Shown here one piece after another: positions 1 through 6,409 of a stretch of 11,321 bases of DNA (its first letter is position 1; each line of letters begins with the position of its first letter). Both the position numbers and the translations under genes were made by a program. Location: NCBI GenBank assembly GCA_002448975.1, contig DKBO01000155.1, positions 8,990 to 20,310 on the forward strand, given 5' to 3'. The notes under the pieces were generated by a model that was not told the DNA's origin, made no database searches, and was given only the letters and a program-made list of their open reading frames with translations. The stretch comes from Nitrospiraceae bacterium UBA6898 (lineage in GTDB: Bacteria; Nitrospirota; Thermodesulfovibrionia; Thermodesulfovibrionales; UBA6898).

Positions 1-809
1 GAGCGGCAGTGATGGTCCATGCGCAGATGCAGGGTCTTCATCCCCCTGAGATAGAGCCATGCATGAAACGGGGAAAGGCACCCGCCGATATACAGCAGCA
101 TGGTCTTCCTGAGCCGCGCAACAAAATCTGCCTTTCCCGCAACGATCCCGCCGATGGCGTCACCGTGCCCGCCGATATACTTCGTGGCTGAATGGATAAT
201 ACAGTCAATACCGTGATCTAGGGGCTTCTGAAGATACGGGGTGGCAAAAGTGTTATCGATGACGCTGTAAAGCCTATGTCTTCTCGCCAGCGCTGCTACA
301 GCCCTCAAATCGATTATGCTCAGATCAGGGTTCGATGGAGTCTCGAAAAAGATGACTTTCGTCCTGTTGTTCACAAGAAGTGATATCTGCTTACTGATAT
401 CCTCAAAAGGACTGAACTGCCGTACCGTGCATCCGAGCCTACCAAGTATCTGCTCAAAAAACCCGCGCGTGCCCCCGTAGACCCGGCTGCCGGATATCAC
501 CTCGTCGCCCGGCTTAAGAAGTTCAAGGAACACAGCTGAAAGCGCTGCCATGCCTGAAGCAAAGGCCACGGCAGCATCTGCACCTTCGAGGACAGCAAGC
601 TTCCGTTCAAAGGCATCAACGGTAGGGTTTCCGATACGTGAATAAACAAAGCCGTTTCGTGAGCCCTGCATAACCTCTGCAGCATCGGTGACGGCATCGA
701 AGGTATAGGTGCTTGTCTGGTAGATCGGTGTGCTCGACGGGTTGTGCAAGAATACGCCTTCTCCAGCATGCACGGCAAGCGTCGCGAATCTCTGGTCTTT
801 TTGTTTCAT
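1..809 (-). CDS. Cys/Met metabolism PLP-dependent enzyme (trans-sulfuration family), C-terminus cut by window edge
   Basis: This enzyme uses pyridoxal phosphate to make or break C-S bonds in sulfur amino acids (cystathionine gamma-synthase/lyase, O-acetylhomoserine sulfhydrylase or methionine gamma-lyase). About 269 residues of an expected 390-400 are present. Visible motifs are VYSRIGNPT (residues 55-63, cofactor phosphate contacts), ASGMAAL (84-90), FETPSNP (155-161), DNTF (185-188, Asp to the pyridine nitrogen) and HSATKYIGGHGD (206-217), with Lys210 as the Schiff-base lysine. The YGGT at 111-114 lacks the cysteine of classical methionine gamma-lyase (YGCT), so that activity is less likely; the exact reaction cannot be fixed. 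The ATG at 809 is chosen because conserved family sequence begins just after it. GGGGAG directly abuts this ATG, which is too close for a normal ribosome site, so an in-frame TTG at 821 is an alternative. It lies 49 bp downstream of the ferredoxin and is probably co-transcribed with it. Confidence 0.9.
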   Translation of the reverse strand, partial: MKQKDQRFATLAVHAGEGVFLHNPSSTPIYQTSTYTFDAVTDAAEVMQGSRNGFVYSRIGNPTVDAFERKLAVLEGADAAVAFASGMAALSAVFLELLKPGDEVISGSRVYGGTRGFFEQILGRLGCTVRQFSPFEDISKQISLLVNNRTKVIFFETPSNPDLSIIDLRAVAALARRHRLYSVIDNTFATPYLQKPLDHGIDCIIHSATKYIGGHGDAIGGIVAGKADFVARLRKTMLLYIGGCLSPFHAWLYLRGMKTLHLRMDHHCR

Positions 810-858
810 CTCCCCGATCAAGCTTCTGGTTAGAACTGCCGATAACCGAAAGTCAGGA

Positions 859-1077
859 TTACTCTTCCTTCTCCCGGTAAACCGTAATGGCAACTTCCGG
901 GCACATGTTCGCGCAGATGGCGCATCCAGTGCATTTTTCAACGTGCTTTGGTACGGCAACAAAATATCCGGCCTTATTGAACTGACGGGTCATGACAATA
1001 ACATGAAGGGGACAGCCCTCAACACAGAATCCACACCCCTTGCAGAGTTCCCTGTCTATGGTTACCCTGCCCTTCAT
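859..1077 (-). CDS. Two-cluster 4Fe-4S ferredoxin, KorD/VorD type
   Basis: A 72-residue low-potential electron carrier. It has two complete cluster motifs: Cys12-x2-Cys15-x2-Cys18-x3-Cys22-Pro and Cys49-x2-Cys52-x2-Cys55-x3-Cys59-Pro. The intervening segment, with NKAGYF at 34-39, resembles the delta subunit of 2-oxoacid:ferredoxin oxidoreductases (KorD/VorD), which shuttles electrons from the catalytic subunits. No alpha, beta or gamma subunit gene follows in this window; the next gene is a PLP enzyme. The ATG overlaps the recN stop codon as ATGA, with GGAGAGG shortly upstream, so translation is probably coupled to recN. It may act as a free-standing ferredoxin or serve an oxidoreductase encoded elsewhere. 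Ferredoxin identity is secure; the partner is not. Confidence 0.93.
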   Translation of the reverse strand: MKGRVTIDRELCKGCGFCVEGCPLHVIVMTRQFNKAGYFVAVPKHVEKCTGCAICANMCPEVAITVYREKEE

Positions 1078-2738
1078 TTCGTCCTCTCCAGAAGTTCCTC
1101 TGCATGCCTGCGTGAGATTTCCGTAACAGTCCCGCTCAGCATTCGTGCGATCTCTTCCTTCCGATCCGCACCGGAAAGCTCGTATACCGCAACGCGTACC
1201 CTGGCGTTCTTCTGTACCTTCTCGATCCTGAGGTGATGAGCAGCAAGGCTCGCTATTTGCGGCAGATGGGTAATGCAGAGAAGCTGATGCCTTGCAGAGA
1301 CCTTGAGGAGCTTCCTCGCGACGCTTTCCGCGGTCTTGCCGCCGATGCCCGCATCCACTTCATCAAAGATCAGGACCGGCACATGATCAACATCCGCAAG
1401 GATGCTCTTCAGCGCAAGCATGACCCGTGAAAGTTCTCCGCCCGATGCAACTTTTGCGAGCGGCTTCAATGGTTCGCCGGCATTCGCGGAAATAAGAAAC
1501 TCAACGCGGTCAATACCATTAAAGTTGATACGGTAGTTCCCTGCCTCATCCCTGTCCTGAGCAACATCGATCCTGAACTGAACATTCATGAAAGCAAGGT
1601 CGTTCAGATTCTTTTCAATAAGATCTTCCACCTTGCGGGCTGTCTTTTTCCTCTTGCTGGAAAGTACCTCTGCAGCATGCAGGAGCAAATCAATCTGTTT
1701 GCCGAGCGATCCCTCAAGGGTCTGGAGGCGCTCGTCCGATGCTTCAAGCTCCTTAAGCTCGTCAGCAGCAGCGTTTCGGTATGCAAGAATATCCTCAAAG
1801 CTGTTTCCGTATTTCTTTTCAAGTCGTCTGATAAGGTCGAGACGGGCCTCGACTTCGTCGATCCGGACAGGATCAAGGGTATATTTTTCCCGGCAGCTCC
1901 GCAATGAAATGGCAGCATCATCAAGCAGCGGCAGGGCAGACTCCAGCATCTCGAGAGTATCGGTTATCGCAGGGTCAACCGCCTGCATGTCGCGTAGCTT
2001 GCCGACCACCTTGGCGAGGCTTTCCGTACATGAACCGTCAGTTTCATAGAGAAGAGAATATGCTGTTTCCGTCGCCTCTTTCAGTTTGCTCAGGTTCAGC
2101 AGTATCTTCCGCTCCTCTTCGAGCGACTTCTTCTCATAGGGATTCAGACCGGCAGAATCTATTTCACTGACCTGAAAGCTGAGAAGGTCAATCCGGTGGG
2201 CACGTTCCTTTGCTCTCTCGGTTAATGCGCTGAACTCTTCTCTGAGCGACTGCACCACTGTGTAAAGCTCGTGAACCTTTTCCAGCTCTTGATAATGGCC
2301 ACCGTAGGAATCGATGATCATCCGCTGCTTTTCCGGCTGGAGCAGGCTCTGATGCTCATGCTGGCTGTGGATATCGACAAGAGCTTTGCCCAAGTCAGAA
2401 AGCGTCTGGAGAGTCACCATCACATCGTTGATATACGCCCTGCTTTTTCCGCTGTTCGATAAGACCCTCCTGAGCATAATGCCCCCAGAAATATCTATGC
2501 CGGTCTCCGGAAGGACGCTGGTATCCCCAATCTCAAACAATGCCTGGACCGAGGCCTCCTTCTCTCCGGCCTTGATCATATCACTCTGAGCCCGGTCGCC
2601 AAGGGCAAGCCCGAGAGCATCCACAATAATCGACTTCCCTGCACCGGTCTCCCCGGTAAGGACATTGAAACCATCATCAAACTGAACTGTCAGGTCATCA
2701 ATGATCGCGAGGTTCTTTATGTTCATCTCTCTCAGCAT
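1074..2738 (-). CDS. recN: DNA repair ATPase RecN
   Basis: RecN is an SMC-like ATPase that acts early in recombinational repair of double-strand breaks and helps hold DNA ends together. The 554-residue length is typical. The Walker A loop GETGAGKS is at residues 29-36, a long coiled-coil middle lies roughly at 140-370, the ABC signature ASGGELSR is at about 431-438, Walker B LIFDEVDAGIGG is at about 456-467, and the switch histidine is in THLPQIA near 490-496. Both ATPase halves are intact. The start at 2738 gives the family N-terminus MLREMNIKNLAIID; an in-frame ATG four codons later is possible. It lies 57 bp after the DUF401 gene and its stop overlaps the ferredoxin start, so it is the middle gene of a minus-strand transcription unit. 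Confidence 0.97.
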   Translation of the reverse strand: MLREMNIKNLAIIDDLTVQFDDGFNVLTGETGAGKSIIVDALGLALGDRAQSDMIKAGEKEASVQALFEIGDTSVLPETGIDISGGIMLRRVLSNSGKSRAYINDVMVTLQTLSDLGKALVDIHSQHEHQSLLQPEKQRMIIDSYGGHYQELEKVHELYTVVQSLREEFSALTERAKERAHRIDLLSFQVSEIDSAGLNPYEKKSLEEERKILLNLSKLKEATETAYSLLYETDGSCTESLAKVVGKLRDMQAVDPAITDTLEMLESALPLLDDAAISLRSCREKYTLDPVRIDEVEARLDLIRRLEKKYGNSFEDILAYRNAAADELKELEASDERLQTLEGSLGKQIDLLLHAAEVLSSKRKKTARKVEDLIEKNLNDLAFMNVQFRIDVAQDRDEAGNYRINFNGIDRVEFLISANAGEPLKPLAKVASGGELSRVMLALKSILADVDHVPVLIFDEVDAGIGGKTAESVARKLLKVSARHQLLCITHLPQIASLAAHHLRIEKVQKNARVRVAVYELSGADRKEEIARMLSGTVTEISRRHAEELLERTK

Positions 2739-2795
2739 GAGCTACCTAAATATAGCACAAACAATGCTGATTAGGGAGGAAGGCCGGAAGGTTCC

Positions 2796-4040
2796 TTACC
2801 GCGCCAAAATATATTGTATCCATGCAAGCACAAGGATCGCGAGGCACGCCGGAACCGTCTTCCGGTAGATCCCGGAGAGCTCTGCAGCAAAGTATTCCCT
2901 CGTTAGTATCAGGCAGAGATGTACAGGCGACAGCAGCACGCCGATAAAGCCAGCTGCAAAGGCTAGGGTGATCAGCGGCGGAGACGCCTTGCCCGCTACC
3001 GTGACAAGAAGCGGAAAAGTACTGCCGACAAAACCGACCGTATGGCCGGTGAGCATACCGGCAATGAATGGTAATGCACAGAATACCGGCACGACAGGAA
3101 CAGCATGTCGTATAAAAAGATCACTCAGGTTCTTTACCGCACCTGATGCCTCAATGGTCTCCTTAAACAACATGATCCCGGCTATCATAACGATGACCTC
3201 AGGCGAAAAGCCGTAGCGCAGGGTCCGGAGTATTGCGGCAGGCCGATAACGGTAGTAAACGAATAGCGGAATGAGCACGGCAAGCAGCGCAAAGTGCAGT
3301 TCAAGATGAGCTGTGATGACCAAGGCAAGAACAGCTGCGATGGGGAAAAAGTTCAGCCACGCCTTGCCTTTGCCCGTCAAAGGTATATGATCCTTGCCTT
3401 TGCCTGCAATGATCGTCATGCCGGAACCTCTCATGCTGAAGAGAAAACCTGTAAAGACCATCATTACAGCACAGCTGATATTCGCAATGATCAGCCGGTT
3501 TAGTGCAATGCCAGAGACAGCCGAGGCAAAGACAATCCCCGGATAAAGAGGGAGGATATATTCCCAGGGATGTCTGAACCAGTAGTTGATGAAGGCCTTT
3601 TCCTCGTTGCTCATGTCGGTACCTTCGGCAGCCTCCCTTACCATGGGGGCAGAAAAATATGCACCCCCAAGCGAAGGGAGCATTCCTATGAGCAGGGGCA
3701 TGGATATCATAACTGCCTTCCTGAACCTGAACGAGTTCTTGATAATGCCCATCATCCCGTTGAGGATATTCTGCTCACGGAGGACCATCTCAAAAACTCT
3801 TATGAGTGAAAGCGCCAGGAGAAGCGTTATAGTAATACGTCCTGTTGCAGCCTTTCTTACCGCCAGAACCATTCCGGAGACATTCACACCATATAAAATG
3901 ACCAGAGCAACAGAAGAGATGAGCATTACATACCCAATCTTCACACCCTTCCTCAGCAGAAAGATGATGATGCAGAGGATGAGCCCTATTTTTGAAAGAT
4001 CGAGCACGATAAATTCTATCACAACTCCTTGAGGCATCAT
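2796..4040 (-). CDS. DUF401 family integral membrane protein, putative permease
   Basis: A 414-residue polytopic membrane protein of the DUF401/TIGR00529 family, whose members resemble anion/gluconate-type permeases; no substrate is established. Hydrophobic segments occur at roughly 16-29, 36-60, 68-86, 108-122, 160-180, 184-202, 230-262, 280-293, 312-330, 352-380 and 396-413. Family-like motifs include MPLLIGMLPSLGGAYFSAPM (114-133), GMLTGHTVGFVGSTFP (328-343) and LLSPVHLCLILTREYF (369-384), which look like re-entrant or pore segments. The start is uncertain. The paired ATGATG at 4040 has no ribosome site upstream, while AAGGAG lies inside codons 4-5, only 2 nt before an in-frame GTG at codon 7. 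It is the first gene of the leftward group ahead of recN and is divergent from parA. Confidence 0.85.
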   Translation of the reverse strand: MMPQGVVIEFIVLDLSKIGLILCIIIFLLRKGVKIGYVMLISSVALVILYGVNVSGMVLAVRKAATGRITITLLLALSLIRVFEMVLREQNILNGMMGIIKNSFRFRKAVMISMPLLIGMLPSLGGAYFSAPMVREAAEGTDMSNEEKAFINYWFRHPWEYILPLYPGIVFASAVSGIALNRLIIANISCAVMMVFTGFLFSMRGSGMTIIAGKGKDHIPLTGKGKAWLNFFPIAAVLALVITAHLELHFALLAVLIPLFVYYRYRPAAILRTLRYGFSPEVIVMIAGIMLFKETIEASGAVKNLSDLFIRHAVPVVPVFCALPFIAGMLTGHTVGFVGSTFPLLVTVAGKASPPLITLAFAAGFIGVLLSPVHLCLILTREYFAAELSGIYRKTVPACLAILVLAWIQYILAR

Positions 4041-4124
4041 ATAATAGTCATTATTGTGATTTCTAGATCTTCATTGTCACCTAATGGGCAAAAAAGATGA
4101 TTATCTCACTAATATTCAATATTA

Positions 4125-4152
4125 ATTCTGTTTTCTCTTTATTTTGTGTCAA
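4125..4152 (-). promoter_or_regulatory. Candidate sigma70-type promoter for the DUF401-recN group
   Basis: On the minus strand a perfect -35 TTGACA (4152-4147) is followed after 16 bp by CAGAAT (4130-4125), a 4/6 match to the -10 consensus. Transcription would start near 4118 and leave a leader of about 80 nt before the DUF401 start. The region is AT-rich. The -10 element is weak, so this is a moderate prediction. Confidence 0.4.
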
Positions 4153-4169
4153 TTCATTGTGTATTCTCC

Positions 4170-4185
4170 TGTTCCACGTGGAACA
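4170..4185. promoter_or_regulatory. parS: parS site 1 (ParB binding centromere)
   Basis: TGTTCCACGTGGAACA is a perfect 16-bp palindrome and matches the chromosomal parS consensus recognised by ParB. ParB loads here as a CTP-dependent clamp and spreads, forming the partition complex. It lies 105 bp upstream of parA, the usual setting for a chromosomal parABS locus. Confidence 0.95.
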
Positions 4186-4215
4186 GTCTACCCGGAATCA
4201 CTATTGAAGCCATTA

Positions 4216-4231
4216 TGTTCCACGTGGAACA
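4216..4231. promoter_or_regulatory. parS: parS site 2 (ParB binding centromere)
   Basis: A second, identical TGTTCCACGTGGAACA palindrome lies 46 bp centre-to-centre from the first. It is 59 bp before the parA ATG and close to the parA promoter, so ParB bound here could also repress parAB. Confidence 0.95.
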
Positions 4232-4260
4232 GGAGAAATAAGCCATAAACTTATAATATG

Positions 4261-4277
4261 AACACGCCGTCCGTGTT
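4261..4277. promoter_or_regulatory. Dyad overlapping the parA promoter, possible operator
   Basis: AACACG, a 5-bp centre, then CGTGTT form a perfect 6+6 inverted repeat. It occupies the region upstream of the parA -10 and shares one base with the -10 hexamer. A dimeric repressor bound here would block the promoter. It would lie in the mRNA only if transcription starts from the upstream TATAAT at 4252-4257. Confidence 0.4.
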
Positions 4278-4290
4278 ATAATACTTCGCC
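4274..4290 (+). promoter_or_regulatory. parA promoter, extended -10, leaderless transcript likely
   Basis: TGTTATAAT at 4274-4282 is a perfect extended -10 element (TGn plus TATAAT), which can work without a good -35; none is evident 16-18 bp upstream. Transcription would start around 4289-4291, on or next to the A of the parA ATG at 4291. No Shine-Dalgarno sequence precedes that ATG. A second TATAAT at 4252-4257 could serve as an alternative promoter. Confidence 0.6.
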
Positions 4291-5061
4291 ATGGGCAAGG
4301 TAATTTCCATAGTTAATCAAAAGGGGGGCGTAGGGAAAACGACCACAGCGGTAAACTTGGCTGCGTCTCTTGCGCTTTCCGGAGAAAAAATCCTGCTTAT
4401 TGACTCTGACCCTCAGGGGAACACTACTTCAGGGCTTGGGATTTCGAGAAACGACATTGACAGATCGCTTTATGAAGTCATGGCTGGGAGCTGCAGCTTG
4501 AATGACGCAACTGTGGAGACTGTCATCGAGCAGCTTCTTATTGTCCCATCAAGCGTCGACCTGCTCGGAGCAGAGATAGAGCTTGTAGATAGAGAGGGCA
4601 GGGAGGCTATTCTGTCAAAATCTCTCGAGGATATCCGCGATGCTTACCGTTATGTGTTAATCGACTGCCCTCCTTCATTGGGCCTGCTAACGCTGAACGC
4701 GCTGGTAGCGTCAGATTCCGTGATAGTGCCGGTACAGTGCGAGTATTATGCTCTTGAAGGGCTGAGCATGCTCTCCAGAACGATCCAGCTTATACAGGAT
4801 GCTTATAACCGTCAGCTCGAAATAGAGGGGATATTGCTGACCATGTTCGATATGAGAAACAACCTTGCCCATCAGGTTGCAACTGAGGTAAGGAGGCATT
4901 TTGGCCAGAAGGTCTACCAGACCATCATTCCAAGAAATATCGCACTCGGAGAAGCTCCGAGCCATGGAAAGCCTGTCATGCTTTATGACATGAAGTCCCG
5001 TGGTTCCCAGAGTTATCTTGCCCTTGCAAAGGAGATATTGCGTGAAAACAGCCTTAGGTAA
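4291..5061 (+). CDS. parA: Chromosome partitioning ATPase ParA/Soj
   Basis: A Walker-type ATPase that binds DNA non-specifically as an ATP dimer and moves or separates ParB-parS complexes. The 256-residue protein is of the short chromosomal Soj type, with no N-terminal helix-turn-helix. The deviant Walker A KGGVGKTTT is at 11-19 with signature Lys11 and Lys16, the Walker A-prime region DSDPQGN is at 38-44, and Walker B YVLIDCPPSLG is at 121-131 with Asp125. The start fits the family N-terminus MGKVISIVNQKGG exactly. It is preceded by two parS sites and its 3' end overlaps parB by 20 bp. The mRNA is probably leaderless. Confidence 0.97.
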   Translation: MGKVISIVNQKGGVGKTTTAVNLAASLALSGEKILLIDSDPQGNTTSGLGISRNDIDRSLYEVMAGSCSLNDATVETVIEQLLIVPSSVDLLGAEIELVDREGREAILSKSLEDIRDAYRYVLIDCPPSLGLLTLNALVASDSVIVPVQCEYYALEGLSMLSRTIQLIQDAYNRQLEIEGILLTMFDMRNNLAHQVATEVRRHFGQKVYQTIIPRNIALGEAPSHGKPVMLYDMKSRGSQSYLALAKEILRENSLR

Positions 5062-5863
5062 GGGGCTTGATGCCCTCATCCCTGATAGGGGAGAAAATAT
5101 ACTACAGATAGAGGTCAACAGGATACTTCCCGGTAAGCAGCAGCCAAGAAAGGTATTCAATGAAACTTCTCTCAAGGAGCTTACTGCTTCCATAATAGAG
5201 AAAGGCGTACTGCAGCCTATCCTTGTTTCTAGGACCGGGGACGGTTCATTCAATCTCATTGCTGGCGAGAGAAGATGGAGGGCGTCAGTACAGGCAGGGC
5301 TGAAAAAGATCCCGGCAATTGTCAAGAATGTAGACTCCCGTGACTCTCTTGAAATGGCACTGATTGAAAATATCCAGAGGGAGCAGCTAAACCCCATCGA
5401 GACCGCAGAAGGGTTCAACAGGCTGATGCAGGAATTCAGCCTTACGCAGGAAGAACTGGCAGACAAGGTAGGAAAGGAGCGGGCGACAGTCGCCAACTAC
5501 CTCAGGCTCCTGAAACTCCCTGTAGAGATAAAGGACATGATCTACACAGGCAAACTGAGCATGGGGCATGCTCGGGCATTGCTGGCCTTCGAGGGGCGTA
5601 TCAGTCAGGTCGAGGCTGCCAGGAAGATCATCAGGAATGGGCTGAGCGTCCGCGAGGCTGAATTAATGGCCAAAAAATCAATTAAACCTGCTAAAATACG
5701 GGCCGAGAAGGACCCCCAGATAACCTCTCTTGAGGAGAGGCTTCTTAGGGCTTTAGGAACCAAGGTCCATATTGTTCAAAATAATAAGAAGAAGGGGAAA
5801 ATAGAGATAGAGTACTATTCTCTAGAGGAGCTGAACAGGCTGCTCGACATGTTACTGCAATGA
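5042..5863 (+). CDS. parB: Chromosome partitioning protein ParB/Spo0J
   Basis: ParB is a CTP-dependent DNA clamp that loads at parS and stimulates ParA ATPase. The 273-residue protein starts at a GTG, supported by AAAGGAG at 5028-5034 with 7-nt spacing and by the typical N-terminal ParA-interaction peptide ALGKGLDALIPD (residues 4-15). The CTP-binding motifs GERRWR (75-80) and ENIQRE (109-114) are intact. A helix-turn-helix for parS recognition spans about 134-157, and a basic C-terminal dimerisation region follows. An earlier in-frame start at 5000 lies deep inside parA and has no family support. The stop overlaps the next ATG (ATGA). Confidence 0.96.
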   Translation: MKTALGKGLDALIPDRGENILQIEVNRILPGKQQPRKVFNETSLKELTASIIEKGVLQPILVSRTGDGSFNLIAGERRWRASVQAGLKKIPAIVKNVDSRDSLEMALIENIQREQLNPIETAEGFNRLMQEFSLTQEELADKVGKERATVANYLRLLKLPVEIKDMIYTGKLSMGHARALLAFEGRISQVEAARKIIRNGLSVREAELMAKKSIKPAKIRAEKDPQITSLEERLLRALGTKVHIVQNNKKKGKIEIEYYSLEELNRLLDMLLQ

Positions 5864-6384
5864 AAAACATACTAATCCATGGACTTCCCGGCTCCGGCAA
5901 AACAACAATCATAAAAAGGCTTTGTGTGATATTCAAGGAGTTCAATCCGGTTGGCTTTATTACCTCTGAGATCTATGATGGTGAGAACAGGGTCGGGTTT
6001 GAGGTAGCAAACCTCTTTGGAGACAGCAGGACATTCGCTCATACAAAACTTAAGAGCAAGGTGATTGTCGGGAAATATAAAGTCGACCTCAGGGCGTTCG
6101 ATGATTTGCTTGACAAGACTTTTTCAAAGGAAAAAAAGACTGGTCTTTATATGATCGATGAAATCGGCAGAATGGAATGCGCATCAAAAAAATTCTCAAA
6201 GCTCATAATTGAGCTTCTTGGCTCGAACAAGCCTCTTGTTGCGGTAATAGCAGAAAAAGGTGCCGATCTTATCAATAATATTAAGAAAAGGGATGACGTA
6301 GCACTGTTTGAAATTACCGAGCAGAACCGGGATCTCCGTATTAAAGAGCTTACCATGGTGATCAGGGATCTACTACTCGACTGA
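5860..6384 (+). CDS. THEP1-family nucleoside-triphosphatase (P-loop NTPase)
   Basis: A 174-residue protein of the THEP1/NTPase_1 family. Characterised members hydrolyse nucleoside triphosphates slowly and with broad specificity; the cellular role is unclear. The Walker A GLPGSGKTT is at 8-16, followed by the family segment VGFITSEI (31-38). Walker B LYMIDEIGRME is at 96-106 with Asp100 and Glu101, and AVIAEKG is at 128-134. The ATG overlaps the parB stop by 4 bp, so translation is coupled to parB. This placement suggests a constant ratio to ParB, but no functional link is known to me. Family assignment is firm; the role is open. Confidence 0.9.
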   Translation: MKNILIHGLPGSGKTTIIKRLCVIFKEFNPVGFITSEIYDGENRVGFEVANLFGDSRTFAHTKLKSKVIVGKYKVDLRAFDDLLDKTFSKEKKTGLYMIDEIGRMECASKKFSKLIIELLGSNKPLVAVIAEKGADLINNIKKRDDVALFEITEQNRDLRIKELTMVIRDLLLD

Positions 6385-6409
6385 AAGCGCGACTCCGCCA
6401 CGCTGAACT

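Larger units (their letters stand above)
4164..4237. repeat. Extended inverted repeat enclosing both parS sites
   Basis: The flank TTCTCCT before parS 1 is repeated in inverted form, AGGAGAA, after parS 2. The two sites and their outer flanks therefore form perfect 22-bp arms (4164-4185 and 4216-4237) separated by 30 bp. Because each parS is itself palindromic, only the outer 7 bp reveal the orientation of the arms. Confidence 0.85.

Noticed and set aside
1..809. Assignment of the PLP enzyme as methionine gamma-lyase
   Set aside because: The active-site cysteine of the YGCT motif is replaced (YGGT), and the C-terminal third needed for a better call is outside the window.
730..1236. A 168-codon plus-strand open frame
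   Set aside because: It covers the ferredoxin and the ends of two minus-strand genes with firm motifs, and its translation has no family resemblance.
1588..2049. A 153-codon plus-strand open frame with many Ser and Arg
   Set aside because: This low-complexity translation is antisense to the coiled-coil part of recN and is typical of a shadow frame.
2739..2795. GGAAGGCCGGAAGG-type repeat as a terminator between DUF401 and recN
   Set aside because: The pairing is short and there is no T run on either strand, so readthrough from DUF401 into recN is more likely.
5000..5041. Upstream in-frame start for parB
   Set aside because: The added 14 residues are not family-like and lie deep in parA. The GTG at 5042 has an ideal ribosome site and the known N-terminal motif follows.
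4711..5496. A 261-codon minus-strand open frame
   Set aside because: It lies antisense across parA and parB, which are both clearly coding. Its translation is rich in Ser and Leu with no recognisable domain, and it is a shadow frame.
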